From Catenuloplanes atrovinosus (GTDB lineage: Bacteria > Actinomycetota > Actinomycetes > Mycobacteriales > Micromonosporaceae), in assembly GCF_031458235.1 (NCBI RefSeq), contig NZ_JAVDYB010000001.1, positions 496,001 to 560,000 of the forward strand: a DNA stretch of 64,000 nt, read 5' to 3'. Positions 7,885 to 17,279 of this stretch are shown here, piece by piece. The notes beneath the pieces are model-generated. The model worked only from the letters and a program-made list of their open reading frames with translations, searched no databases and had not been told where the DNA came from. Every line of letters begins with the position of its first letter. Positions within the stretch are counted from its first letter, which is position 1. A program made the translations under genes and the position numbers.

Positions 7885-10614
7885 ATGAAGAAGGTCCTGA
7901 CCTGGCTGGCGGCAGCCGTCCTCGCCGCCGGTTCCGCGATCCTCGTGCACCCGGGCGCCGCGAACGCCGCCTACGTCCCCAAGACGCCGCCGCTGTCCAC
8001 GCCGTGGACCTCGCAGGTGTCGCTGACCAACCCGCTGCCGGAGTACCCGCGGCCGCAGCTGACCCGGCCGGACTGGCAGAGTCTCAACGGGCAGTGGCAG
8101 TTCACCGCGTCGTCGCAGATCACCACGCCGCCGGTCGGGCAGACGCTGCCGGAGACCGTGCTGGTGCCGTACCCGATCGAGTCGGCGCTGTCCGGCATCA
8201 TGCGGCACGAGAACCTCATGTTCTACAAGCGCACGTTCACCGTGCCCGCGTCCTGGTCCGGCCGGCGCGTGCAGCTCAACTTCGGCGCGGTCACCTGGCG
8301 GGCGAACGTGTGGGTCAACGGCGTCAGCGCCGGCTCGCACACCGGCGGGTACGACGCGTGGTCGCTGGACGTCACGCCCCACCTCAACGGCGGCACGAAC
8401 GAGCTGATCGTCGGCGTGCACTCGCCGGTGGACGCGGCCGGCATCCCGCTCGGCAAGCAGCGGCTCAACCCGAGCGGCATCTTCTACACGGCCGCGTCCG
8501 GGATCTGGCAGAGCGTCTGGCTGGAGCCGACCGCGCCGGGACGGATCACCCGGTTGGACACCACTCCGGACGTACCCGGGCAGGCCCTCGACCTGGATGT
8601 GCGGACTGCCGGCGCGTCCGGCCAGACCGTCACCGCGACCGTCTCCACCGGCGGCACCACGGTGGCCACCGCGTCCGCGCCGGTCGGCACGCGACTGCGC
8701 ATCCCGCTGCCGAACGCGCGCCTGTGGAGCCCGGACGACCCGTTCCTCTACGACCTGCGCGTCACGCTCTCCGGCGGCGACAGCGTGGGCGGATATTTCG
8801 GCATGCGGTCCATCTCGACCGCGGTCGTCAACGGCTTCCTGCGCCCGGTGGTGAACGGCCGGTTCTACTTCCAGATGGGCACGCTGGACCAGGGCTACTG
8901 GCCGGACGGCATCTACACCGCGCCCACGGACGAGGCGCTGCGCTTCGACCTGGAGCGGCAGAAGGCGCTCGGCTACAACACCGTCCGCAAGCACATCAAG
9001 GTGGAGCCGGCGCGCTGGTTCTACCACGCGGACCGGCTCGGGCTGCTGGTCATGCAGGACATGCCGTCCATGCGCACCGGCGTCAACCCGTCCGCCGCCG
9101 ACCGCACCACCTTCGAGGACGAGCTGCGGCGCATGATCGACCAGCTGCGCGGCATCACGTCGATCGTGCAGTGGATCCCGTTCAACGAGGGCTGGGGCGA
9201 GTACGACGAGGCCCGGATCACCGACCTGGTCAAGGCGTACGACCCGACCCGGCTGGTGAACGGCAACTCCGGCTCCAACTGCTGCGGGCGCGACCCGGGC
9301 AACGGCGACGTGGTCGACGACCACATCTACGTCGGCCCCGGCGTCACCGCGCTGCCCAGCGCCACCCGGATCGCGCAGCTCGGCGAGTTCGGCGGCCTCG
9401 GCCTGCGCGTGGCCGGGCACGAGTGGCAGCCGGGCGCCGGCTTCAGCTACGAGATGACCGCGGACCCGGCCGCGCTGACCCGGCGGTACGTGGAGGTCAC
9501 CGACACGCTGCAGGGGCTGATCCGGTCGCGCGGGCTGTCCGGATCGATCTACACCGAGCCGACGGACGTGGAGAACGAGCTCAACGGCCTCTACACGTAC
9601 GACCGGCAGGTCTTCAAGATGAACGAGGCCCAGGTCCGGGCCGCCCACCAGGCCGTGCAGGGCGCCGCCGCCTGGCTGCGGCCCGGCGAGTCGATCTCGC
9701 TCGGCGTGACCACGCCCGGCTTCACCGACCGCTACCTGCGCCACTCCGCGTCGCTCGGCGTCACCGCGCCGATCTCGGACCCGCTGTCCCGCCAGGACAC
9801 CACGTTCCGGGTACGGCCGGGCCTGGCCGGCTCCGGCTGCTGGTCGTTCGAGTCGCGCAACCTGCCGGGCCGCTACCTGCGGCACGCGAACTCCCGGCTG
9901 CGCCTGGACGCCTCCGACGGCAGCGCGCTGTTCGCCGCGGACGCCACGTTCTGCGCGCGGACCGGCAAGACCGCCGCGGGCATCTCGTTCGAGGCCTACA
10001 ACCAGCCGGGCCGGTTCCTGCGCCACTACAACGGCGAGGTCTGGATCGCGGCGTCCGGCGGCGGTAACCCGTGGGACGGCGCCGCCTCGTTCGCCGCGGA
10101 CACCACCTGGCAGGTGGCCTCCCCGTGGTGGCGCAGCGGCGCGGACCTGGCCGCGGGCGCGCGCGTGTCGCTCGGCGTGACCACGCCCGGCTTCACCGAC
10201 CGCTACCTGCGCCACCAGGACTCGCTCGGCGTGACGTCCGTGGTCACCGCGTCCTCGGACGCCACCAGCCGGGCGGACGCCACGTTCACGGTCCGGCCCG
10301 GCCTGGCGGACCCGTCCTGCTACTCGCTCGAATCGGTCAACTATCCGGGCCGCTACCTGCGCCACTCCAACTTCCGCCTGCGCCTGGACGCCTCCGACGG
10401 CGGCACGGTCTTCCCGTGGGACGCCACGTTCTGCGCGGAGCCGGGCACGGGCGGCGGCGTGACGCTGTGGTCCTACAACATGGCCGGCCACGCGGTCCGG
10501 CACTACTCGGCGCAGGTGTGGATCGCCGCGTCCGGCGGCCCGCACACGCCGCAGGACTCCGCGGCCGGCTACGCCGCCGACACCTCCTGGCGGGTCGCCG
10601 CGCCGCTCGGGTGA
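7885..10614 (+). CDS. Secreted glycoside hydrolase family 2 with two C-terminal AbfB (CBM42) domains
   Basis: 909 aa. The signal peptide covers about residues 1-29, with cleavage around ANAA. GH2 sugar-binding, immunoglobulin-like and TIM-barrel domains follow (about 45-590). WIPFNEGWGEYD near 433 carries the likely acid/base Glu, and LGEFGGLG near 495 the likely nucleophile. From about 595 to the end are two homologous AbfB repeats, each with RYLRH motifs, which bind arabinofuranose side chains. A role in plant polysaccharide (arabinan, arabinogalactan or rhamnogalacturonan) breakdown outside the cell is inferred, and fits the adjacent rhamnose locus. AGGAG lies 7 nt before ATG. The exact substrate is not predictable from sequence. 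Confidence 0.85.
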   Translation: MKKVLTWLAAAVLAAGSAILVHPGAANAAYVPKTPPLSTPWTSQVSLTNPLPEYPRPQLTRPDWQSLNGQWQFTASSQITTPPVGQTLPETVLVPYPIESALSGIMRHENLMFYKRTFTVPASWSGRRVQLNFGAVTWRANVWVNGVSAGSHTGGYDAWSLDVTPHLNGGTNELIVGVHSPVDAAGIPLGKQRLNPSGIFYTAASGIWQSVWLEPTAPGRITRLDTTPDVPGQALDLDVRTAGASGQTVTATVSTGGTTVATASAPVGTRLRIPLPNARLWSPDDPFLYDLRVTLSGGDSVGGYFGMRSISTAVVNGFLRPVVNGRFYFQMGTLDQGYWPDGIYTAPTDEALRFDLERQKALGYNTVRKHIKVEPARWFYHADRLGLLVMQDMPSMRTGVNPSAADRTTFEDELRRMIDQLRGITSIVQWIPFNEGWGEYDEARITDLVKAYDPTRLVNGNSGSNCCGRDPGNGDVVDDHIYVGPGVTALPSATRIAQLGEFGGLGLRVAGHEWQPGAGFSYEMTADPAALTRRYVEVTDTLQGLIRSRGLSGSIYTEPTDVENELNGLYTYDRQVFKMNEAQVRAAHQAVQGAAAWLRPGESISLGVTTPGFTDRYLRHSASLGVTAPISDPLSRQDTTFRVRPGLAGSGCWSFESRNLPGRYLRHANSRLRLDASDGSALFAADATFCARTGKTAAGISFEAYNQPGRFLRHYNGEVWIAASGGGNPWDGAASFAADTTWQVASPWWRSGADLAAGARVSLGVTTPGFTDRYLRHQDSLGVTSVVTASSDATSRADATFTVRPGLADPSCYSLESVNYPGRYLRHSNFRLRLDASDGGTVFPWDATFCAEPGTGGGVTLWSYNMAGHAVRHYSAQVWIAASGGPHTPQDSAAGYAADTSWRVAAPLG

Positions 10615-10622
10615 TGACGCTC

Positions 10623-10650
10623 CGGGCCGGCGGGTCCGCCCGCCGGCCCG
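10623..10650. terminator. Bidirectional hairpin terminator
   Basis: A 12-bp GC-only stem (CGGGCCGGCGGG / CCCGCCGGCCCG) with a 4-nt loop lies between the convergent GH2 and VWA genes. There is no U-tract, which is common for actinobacterial terminators. Confidence 0.65.
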
Positions 10651-10654
10651 GGCC

Positions 10655-12403
10655 TCAGAAGTTCGACAGGACGTCCCGCATGACGGCCTCGATGGTGATC
10701 GGGTCGGTCGCGTCGTAGGACAGCGCCCGCGTGGCCGCGGAGATCTTGCCGAGCGTGACCGCGTCGGCCTCCTCGCCGTACGCGATGGTGAAGACGCGGA
10801 CCGCGCGGTCCGGGTCCTGCTCGCTCAGGCCGGTGAGCAGCGTCTCCAGGTTGTCGTCCGCCGGGTACTCGTTCTCCCCGTCGGAGATCAGGATGACCGC
10901 GCTGATCCGGTCCGGGTCGGCGCGTGCGGTCATCTCCCGCACCGCGGCGCGGGTGGTGGCGTAGAGCGCGGTCGGCCCGGCGGCCCGCAACGCCTGCACC
11001 TCGCTCCCGAACTCGCCGGAGACGTCCGCGACCGGCCCCGGCGCCAGCAGCGGGCGCCACGGCGTGGGCCCGGCCCCCAACTCGCCGCTGAACTCCCACA
11101 GCCCGACCCGGTCGTCCGCGGTGAGGTGGCGAGGCACCTGCGCGGCCGCGGACCGGGCCAGCGCCAGCTTCGACCGGCCGGCCGCCTCGACCATCGTGTT
11201 CATCGAGGCCGAGGTGTCCATCACCACCAGCACGTCGGCGCGCCGGCGGGTCTGCTCCCACAGCTCCGTCACGCCGTCGATCACCCCGATGTCCGGCGTA
11301 CGCACCGGCTGGTAGACCGGCGTGGGCACGGTCCCGGCCTCGGTGGTGTGCGGCGTGCCGGGCTTGCCCTCCGCGTCCCGGAACCCGGCGTCCGTGAACA
11401 TCTCCGCGTTCTCCCCGGCGAAGGCGAGGAAGTCCTCCGCGGCCAGCCGGCGCTCGGGCGTCACCCACGCGGCGTCCAGCACCAGCGCGGGATGGTCCTG
11501 GACGATCGTGCCGTCGCTCGGGAAGACGGCCGCGAGCGGCTGCCGCGGCGCGGTCTCCTGGCGCGGCGGGTCGTCGAGGATGGTGCCCTGGTTGTAGTCG
11601 AGCACCACCTTCTCCTCCAGCGCGACGGCGCTGATGTACCCGAGGCCGTCGTCCTCCTGAGCGGCGTTGTACAGGTTGCCGAGGAACGCGTGCGGCTGGC
11701 TGCCGTAGTGCACCGTGGCAAGCTCCAGGTCGCGCAGGTCGCCGGCGACGCCGGGCAGCGTGTCCGTGGTGAGCGACGGTGCGCCGCTGAGCGCGGAGGC
11801 GCTCGCGACCGTGGCGAGCAGGCCGGTCGTGGACTCCAGCGGATTCGTCTTGCCGAACCGGAATCGGCCCCACTCCGGGTGCCCCTTCGCACCCCAGCCG
11901 TTCGGGTCGCGGGCCAGTGCCAGCAGGTCGCGCCAGCCGATCGGGGTCTCCGGCCAGCCGAGCGCGCGGGCCATCGGCTGCGGCATCGCGATCACCACCG
12001 GCGTGGTGGCGAGGCTGCGGGCGGCGCCGACGCCGGTGACCCGGCCGGGCCGCTCCGCGACCGAGGCGCGCAGCCGCTCGACCCACACGCTGGACGACGG
12101 GCTCCAGATGTCCGGCCGTTCCGCGTCGCTCCAGGTGGCACCCGGCTGGCCGGCCAGCGCCTGGTACGCACCACGCGAGTCGTTGATCGTGAGCTGGACG
12201 GAGACGCACCGGTCCGCGACCCGCCGGCCGGATCGGCCGTAGCCGTCGGTCAGGTCCTTGAGCTGCACGAACTTCTCTTCGGAGGTCCACATCCGCAGCT
12301 CGATGCACTTCTCCTGCCGCATCACCGCGGTGATCATCAAGCTCACCACGACGATCACCGCGACCGCGGCCGCCAGCAGTGGGATCAGGCGCCGTGCCCG
12401 CAT
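10655..12403 (-). CDS. Membrane-anchored substrate-binding and VWA domain protein
   Basis: 582 aa. An N-terminal transmembrane anchor (residues about 7-28) leaves the rest outside the cell. Residues about 35-330 resemble an extracellular solute-binding protein (RPDIWSPSSSVW, QPMARALGWPETPIGWRDL). Residues about 385-580 are a von Willebrand A domain with MIDAS motif DTSAS, the conserved Thr in GPTALYATT and ISDGENEYP. Start ATG 12403 has AGGAG 5 nt upstream; the open frame continues upstream but loses coding character. It overlaps the 3' end of a small upstream gene by 19 nt. The function of this actinobacterial architecture is unknown; metal-dependent ligand or surface-protein binding is plausible. 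Confidence 0.82.
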   Translation of the reverse strand: MRARRLIPLLAAAVAVIVVVSLMITAVMRQEKCIELRMWTSEEKFVQLKDLTDGYGRSGRRVADRCVSVQLTINDSRGAYQALAGQPGATWSDAERPDIWSPSSSVWVERLRASVAERPGRVTGVGAARSLATTPVVIAMPQPMARALGWPETPIGWRDLLALARDPNGWGAKGHPEWGRFRFGKTNPLESTTGLLATVASASALSGAPSLTTDTLPGVAGDLRDLELATVHYGSQPHAFLGNLYNAAQEDDGLGYISAVALEEKVVLDYNQGTILDDPPRQETAPRQPLAAVFPSDGTIVQDHPALVLDAAWVTPERRLAAEDFLAFAGENAEMFTDAGFRDAEGKPGTPHTTEAGTVPTPVYQPVRTPDIGVIDGVTELWEQTRRRADVLVVMDTSASMNTMVEAAGRSKLALARSAAAQVPRHLTADDRVGLWEFSGELGAGPTPWRPLLAPGPVADVSGEFGSEVQALRAAGPTALYATTRAAVREMTARADPDRISAVILISDGENEYPADDNLETLLTGLSEQDPDRAVRVFTIAYGEEADAVTLGKISAATRALSYDATDPITIEAVMRDVLSNF

Positions 12404-12618
12404 CGCCGCTCCTCGTCCTCGGTGGGCGCGTCCGTCCCGGGAAGCCACCGCGAGGTGCTTGTGACGCTGCTGACCACCGACATCGCCCCCCGCGCCCGGA
12501 CCACCCGCTCCGTCTCGGCCTGCACCCGCTCGACCATAGCCGCGGTGCGCGCCCGGGTCGCCCGGGTTTCCACGAGGACGAGCCCCGCGACCGCCCGGCA
12601 CAGCGTACCGGCGATCAC
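12385..12618 (-). CDS. Small hypothetical protein coupled to the VWA gene
   Basis: 77 aa from GTG 12618. Nearly every codon ends in G or C, as in neighbouring real genes, which supports coding. A short hydrophobic stretch (AGTLCRAVAGLVLV) is followed by an Arg/Glu-rich amphipathic segment and an acidic tail. The 3' end overlaps the VWA gene start by 19 nt in another frame, suggesting translational coupling and a joint role at the membrane. I recognise no family. The start is uncertain; an internal ATG (AAMVERVQ) is an alternative. Confidence 0.6.
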   Translation of the reverse strand: MIAGTLCRAVAGLVLVETRATRARTAAMVERVQAETERVVRARGAMSVVSSVTSTSRWLPGTDAPTEDEERRCGHGA

Positions 12619-12740
12619 TCCGGGCCACCCGCGGTCCCCACCCGGGTTCGTTCCGGCACGGCGCGAAGCGTAGCCCAGACGGATCGGTGGCGGGCGTCCC
12701 CCGCACCTCGGCCTCCACAGTGTCCGTTTCGGCCACACCC

Positions 12741-12755
12741 TACGATCAACCGGTG
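12741..12755 (+). promoter_or_regulatory. -10 element of a leaderless transcript
   Basis: TACGAT (12741-12746) ends 6 nt before GTG 12753, the geometry of an actinobacterial leaderless mRNA; no ribosome-binding site is present. It sets the start of the following gene. Confidence 0.55.
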
Positions 12756-13271
12756 CGAATCGAGTTCACGTACGCGCGTCCCCGCGAGTACTTCCGCGAC
12801 CAGCAGGCGCAGGCGGCCCGCGCCGCCGCGATGCCGAGCCTGCTCGGTGCCGTGGCGCTGATCGCGGTCGGGCCCTCCTGGGCCGCGTTCGCCCTGCTGT
12901 CGCCGGACGTCACGGACGAGCTGGCGCTGGCCGGGCTCGCGCTGATGCTGATCGCGGTGGGGCTCGCCATCCGGGCGCACGACCAGTGGCAGGAGGGCAT
13001 GACCGTGCCCGCGTCCTGGTGCCTGCCGCGCGAGTGGCTGATCACGGAGGAGGCGCTGGAGTCCACCACGCCGATCGGCAGCACCACGTGGAACTGGGCG
13101 GGCATCCGCTACGCGGTGCGCATCCCGAACGCGTACTTCTTCCGCGCGGAGGTCGGCGGACGCTCCTTCGACGTGCCGCGCGAGCCGCTCACCGAGGAGC
13201 AGGAACAGGCGCTGGAGGACTTCATGGTCGAGCGCGGCCTGGTCATCGACGAGCCGGTCCGGGCGCGCTGA
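12753..13271 (+). CDS. YcxB-like membrane protein
   Basis: 172 aa. Two transmembrane helices at about residues 28-48 and 55-72 are followed by a C-terminal soluble domain (LITEEALESTTPIGSTTWNW, then DVPREPLTEEQ) resembling the YcxB-like family, whose function is unknown. The open frame starts at 12687, but GTG 12753 is preferred because it falls 6 nt after TACGAT and removes a non-conserved Ser/Thr-rich head. It is transcribed divergently from the VWA-protein operon. Confidence 0.7.
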   Translation: MRIEFTYARPREYFRDQQAQAARAAAMPSLLGAVALIAVGPSWAAFALLSPDVTDELALAGLALMLIAVGLAIRAHDQWQEGMTVPASWCLPREWLITEEALESTTPIGSTTWNWAGIRYAVRIPNAYFFRAEVGGRSFDVPREPLTEEQEQALEDFMVERGLVIDEPVRAR

Positions 13272-13585
13272 CCGGTGTCATGAACCTGGCGGGTGTCAGG
13301 ATCCTGCTTCACTCAGGCGGCGTGGCCGGACCACCGCTGGTGCTTGTCTCGCCCAGGTCGGGCGGCCCGAGAGTCCATCTCTAGGTGTTCATTAGGTGAC
13401 TGCTACGGCACGATCGATGCTGGTCGTGCTGCGATGCCTGGCCAGCAGACGCAACAATCTTCAAGACGCTGGAGGCTTGAGGGCCCGGAAGAGCTCGCAT
13501 CATCCTGCCGAGAACAACTGTGCACTGATGACTTCCGAATCCGGCTCGCCTACCGTAGGTCTCAGGGCGACGATTGGAGGGACGG
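13272..13585. other. Gene-free stretch before the accessory island
   Basis: 314 bp with no convincing coding sequence. Base composition falls towards the island, and short frames here use mixed codons unlike the neighbours. The end carries GGAGGG at 13576-13581, the ribosome-binding site of the STAND gene. I see no attachment-site repeat. Confidence 0.5.
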
Positions 13586-16500
13586 GTGGGCGGCCAAGAG
13601 GCGATACGCGGGTTCGAGTATCAGTTTCTACGCACTCTCGAATACGCTTTCGAAGCGATGCTGGACACGTCCTCCGCGGTTACCGGCATCTACGTCGAAA
13701 GTCCACCGCCGAGCGGTCCGGATGACGATAGTGAAGCGGTTGACTTCGCCGTCTATCGTAATGCCGAGTGCCTCATCAAGGCGCAGGTGAAGACCACTGG
13801 CGCCGCGCAATTTACAGCGTCGGCCGCAGTAGCGGTTCTGTTGCGACTCATAAGCGGGCCAGCGGACACTTACCTTCTTCTCGTCACTAGGCCTGCTACG
13901 GGCGAGTTCGGGAATTTGTGTGCCGCCCTAGAGGGTTCCGGCGGGTCGGATAAACACTTCAAAGATTCGTTGTTGTCGCTGGTGCGTCGATCGAACTCTG
14001 TGGCCGAGAAGCTTCGCCAGCTCGACGAGGAAGGCTGGCGTAGACTACGGCGATGCCGTATCGCGATCGATAATCGCTCGGTATTCGAGATAAGACGTCA
14101 GATGCGCGAGACTGTCCGGCACTTGCGCCGAAAGTATCGCACCGGCTCGCCTGGCTGGGATGCCGCAGGACTTCTTCTCGGGCATCTCCTTTGGGACGTG
14201 CTGTCTGCTGCGGCCGATCCCGGCGTGCCGCTGATTCCGCTGGATTCAATTCGAAATGCGTTGGCGATGGACGATGCGTCGCTCGCGGCCGCCGTGGCCG
14301 GACGCAAGTGGGCGCTCAACGTGGGGGCCCCACCACGTCTCACCGATGTCGCTCGTCCGGAGCTCATCGACCGAATCGCCGAAACGCTCGTTGTGCCTAA
14401 TCCCACCCCGCAGGTTCCCGTATGCGTTCTTCATGGACTGTCAGGAATTGGCAAAACTAGCCTGGCAGCGGCATGGGCGAATGACCGTAGCGACGATTAC
14501 GCCGTGATTTTCTGGATTGATTCAGCAACTGCAGAATCCATCGACGGTTCATTCCGGAATGTCGACAGATGGATTCAAGCGAACGTGCAGCCACAACCTG
14601 TAGAACAGCGACTGCATGCTCGTATTCAGGCTGGGCTGGCAAGGATTACTGTCCCATGGTTGATCGTATTCGACAATGCGCCCGACTCGCGTCATATCAA
14701 GCGTTGGCTGCCGAGTGCTGGAGTGGGCCACGGAATAGTGACTACGACGGACCCATCCTCATGGAATGGCGCCCACATTTTCAAACTTGAGGTGCCGACG
14801 ATGACTGAGAGTCAAGCCATAACGCTGCTCTTGCGGCGGATGAGGATGGGCTTGGAATCAATGCCGCCGAAAGCTCAGGTGATCAAGCTCGCTGACCACT
14901 TGCTACGGTGGCCGCTGGCGCTCGAACTGGCTTCCGCATATCTGGTCGACACCCATGAAGGGCTTGCCGGGATGGCGGATTACGAACGCTTGGTGCGGCG
15001 AGCGCTCGACGATGACGATTCGATACCGCCGGGGTATCCCAGCACCTTGGTTGGCGCCGTGCTGCTCGCCATGCGTCGCATGGAGCGACGCGGTGAGACC
15101 GACGACGCGGCAAGCGTCGCGCGCATGGCTTTACGCTTTGCTGCCTTTATGCAGCCACGACATATACCCTTTCACTTGCTTATGGCAAATGTATTTGTCC
15201 ATCCCGAGGAGGATGTTCGCGAAGTTGCACACTCATTTGCGGCCTACAGTGGTGCCGACCCGCCTGCCGGCGAGATTCTGCGAGAGATGCTCAGAGGTTC
15301 ACTGGTTGCCATCGACGCGCCCATATTCGGTGGTGTGGACGAGCGTGTGACGGTGCAGTCGTTCGACTTCTCGGTCGGCATGAACGAGATCGTGCAAGAG
15401 GTAATCCGCAATGATGTTTCCAGAGAGAACGCGGTCGCATTCGTCGTCACTCAAGCCGGCTACCACTCGCAGCGCTGGCTGCAGCATCTGATCGATGCAG
15501 ATCGACATGACTTGGCCCTGGTTTTCAAAGGCCACTGTGTCTATCTAGCGAGGGCTGCACTTCGGCATGACATCAGCAACTACGCTACTGCGCTGCTATG
15601 GGGGAATGCGGCAACTGCGTTGGGGCTCGCCGAAGAATGGCGTGAGGCGGAAGTTTACCTGCGTGCGGAGCTGGCGTACCTCAGATCCACCAACGACAGG
15701 CTATCGCCGACGATGGCGGTCGGTACATACGCTCAGCTCGCACTGGCGATCATGCGTCAAGCTGCTCGTGCAATCGACATCGTAGATGAAGTGTGCGATC
15801 TACTGGACGAGGTGGTTGCCTGGCACGCGAGGGCGACACCGGCGGATGGCGCCAGCGCGAGGACTCCCACGTTCGGTGCCTTTCAGGTGGCATACAACCT
15901 CGGGGTCGATCTTCCGGATCATCGGCGAGTCAAGGATTTGGCGGGCGTCTTGCTTGCCCTAGTGTCGAGGGACGACTCTGCGGATCCGAAGGCTTCTGTC
16001 GCGATGGATGTTCACAGCCTGGGCGAAAGACTGCGGGCGAATGATAACCTGAATCAATTGATCACTGACATCGAGCTCCGCCTGCAAGATTCTGCGTATA
16101 TGTTGCACTGGACGACTTTGCGGCGATTTAGTGTCGAGGCGCGCATGTACAAGAATCAGTATGGCGCGGCTGCTGCGATAGTGCGTGATATGAGTCGATA
16201 TGCCGCCCTGGAAACGTTCCAATATAGCGATGTAGAGACGCTGCTCTCCAATGTGGCGCATCATTGCTTGAGCTTCGCTGCTGAAGGATCCGCCGATGCG
16301 CTGGAAGTACTCGTTGAGACCTGCAATCTCGCAGAGAGGTATTTGGCTGGAGGTAGGGCCTTGCGGCCGGGCGACCAAGCCAGGCTGGACATCGTTCGAG
16401 CCTACCTGGCTCTATACCAGACCGATTTTCTGGCGATGATAGAACGTCTAGAAGGTGTGAACCGACGAGACGTCGAGGCGATCGAGTCCGGGCGAAAAGT

Positions 16501-16591
16501 CGGCGTGGCTGATGTGCACTGGCTCATGTGTCGATGGGTAGAGACATTGCCGGAACCCGTTGCTCGAGCAGTGGGACGGTCTCGTGACTAA
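13586..16591 (+). CDS. Nuclease-STAND NTPase with C-terminal helical repeats, probable anti-phage defence protein
   Basis: 1001 aa. Residues about 3-160 resemble a Cap4/DUF4297-type PD-(D/E)xK endonuclease: GFEYQF at 9-14, then D53 and Q67-V-K69 as the D...QxK core. Residues about 255-560 are an NB-ARC-like STAND module with Walker A HGLSGIGKTS (~283) and Walker B PWLIVFDNA (~356). The remainder is alpha-helical, probably TPR-like sensor repeats. Many codons end in A or T, unlike neighbours, a sign of transfer. GTG 13586 follows GGAGGG by 4 nt. This layout matches Avs-type defence proteins, in which repeats sense a phage protein and the nuclease cuts DNA after oligomerisation; that role is inferred. 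It overlaps the next gene by 8 nt. Confidence 0.8.
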   Translation: MGGQEAIRGFEYQFLRTLEYAFEAMLDTSSAVTGIYVESPPPSGPDDDSEAVDFAVYRNAECLIKAQVKTTGAAQFTASAAVAVLLRLISGPADTYLLLVTRPATGEFGNLCAALEGSGGSDKHFKDSLLSLVRRSNSVAEKLRQLDEEGWRRLRRCRIAIDNRSVFEIRRQMRETVRHLRRKYRTGSPGWDAAGLLLGHLLWDVLSAAADPGVPLIPLDSIRNALAMDDASLAAAVAGRKWALNVGAPPRLTDVARPELIDRIAETLVVPNPTPQVPVCVLHGLSGIGKTSLAAAWANDRSDDYAVIFWIDSATAESIDGSFRNVDRWIQANVQPQPVEQRLHARIQAGLARITVPWLIVFDNAPDSRHIKRWLPSAGVGHGIVTTTDPSSWNGAHIFKLEVPTMTESQAITLLLRRMRMGLESMPPKAQVIKLADHLLRWPLALELASAYLVDTHEGLAGMADYERLVRRALDDDDSIPPGYPSTLVGAVLLAMRRMERRGETDDAASVARMALRFAAFMQPRHIPFHLLMANVFVHPEEDVREVAHSFAAYSGADPPAGEILREMLRGSLVAIDAPIFGGVDERVTVQSFDFSVGMNEIVQEVIRNDVSRENAVAFVVTQAGYHSQRWLQHLIDADRHDLALVFKGHCVYLARAALRHDISNYATALLWGNAATALGLAEEWREAEVYLRAELAYLRSTNDRLSPTMAVGTYAQLALAIMRQAARAIDIVDEVCDLLDEVVAWHARATPADGASARTPTFGAFQVAYNLGVDLPDHRRVKDLAGVLLALVSRDDSADPKASVAMDVHSLGERLRANDNLNQLITDIELRLQDSAYMLHWTTLRRFSVEARMYKNQYGAAAAIVRDMSRYAALETFQYSDVETLLSNVAHHCLSFAAEGSADALEVLVETCNLAERYLAGGRALRPGDQARLDIVRAYLALYQTDFLAMIERLEGVNRRDVEAIESGRKVGVADVHWLMCRWVETLPEPVARAVGRSRD

Positions 16592-17279
16592 GCGGCGGAA
16601 GGCTCCGATCCGCCGGCCGATTACCCGAAACGCTGCTGTGGTTCGGACTCTCACATATCCGACCCTGCCGAAATCGGCGCTTACCGGATGGTTGTCACCC
16701 GAGATGGCCGCCGACGTCCGGCCGCTGTTTGTTACTGTGCTCGCGCATCGACGAGTGGTGAGCGGAAGGCGATATCATTCACCTCTGGTCACCTGCTATG
16801 AGGTGCTACGTGCGTTTTCCCTACTCGGATACCGAGCCGGTCTCCTCGAGGTTGATGTCACCGTTGTTGACCTGGACCGCGGTGGAAAGCGAATCGCATC
16901 GGTGGGTGGCCACGTCGTTGTCGATGCGACGTCATTCAACCGGATCGTCGACCCGGCCCTCTTTCTTCGACGCGAGATCAGGCGTGCGGTCGGCCCGGCG
17001 ACGCCCACGACCCCTGTTGTGTTCCCGAGGACGGAAGCCCTGAGGAGGCCTGGCAATGCGGTCGCGCGACCGCCTCACGCGATGCTGTACGACTTCGCGC
17101 CGGGCTCATTGAGCGCGGATATGATCGAGCGCGGTGACGCTCTTCTGGAGGCGGAGCGCAACGCACTTCTCACTGCTTCCCAGGCCCTCTCCATCATCTT
17201 GGCGCTGTGGAATCTCGACTCTAGTCGAATTGGGCTCAATCCTTTGCTGCAAGGATATGCAGACCGTGGGCCCGAATAG
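16584..17279 (+). CDS. Transglutaminase-like protein coupled to the STAND gene
   Basis: 231 aa from GTG 16584, which overlaps the STAND stop by 8 nt, so the two proteins are co-translated. Residues 68-124 fit a transglutaminase-like (papain-fold) triad: Cys71 in LVTCYEVLRAF, then the GYRAGLLEVDV strand, His110 in GGHVVVD and Asp123 in RIVDPAL, with the normal spacing of His to Asp. A basic N-terminus (KRRKAPIRR) could bind nucleic acid or phosphate. Codon use is AT-richer, like its partner. It could be a protease or transferase effector, an activator of the STAND protein, or a regulator; sequence does not decide. I know no described system with exactly this pair. Confidence 0.65.
   Translation: MTKRRKAPIRRPITRNAAVVRTLTYPTLPKSALTGWLSPEMAADVRPLFVTVLAHRRVVSGRRYHSPLVTCYEVLRAFSLLGYRAGLLEVDVTVVDLDRGGKRIASVGGHVVVDATSFNRIVDPALFLRREIRRAVGPATPTTPVVFPRTEALRRPGNAVARPPHAMLYDFAPGSLSADMIERGDALLEAERNALLTASQALSIILALWNLDSSRIGLNPLLQGYADRGPE

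Noticed and set aside
3554-10545. Very long open frames on the minus strand opposite the rhamnose and GH2 genes
   Set aside because: They are Arg/Ala/Gly-rich antisense shadows created by high GC; the plus-strand products have full family motifs.
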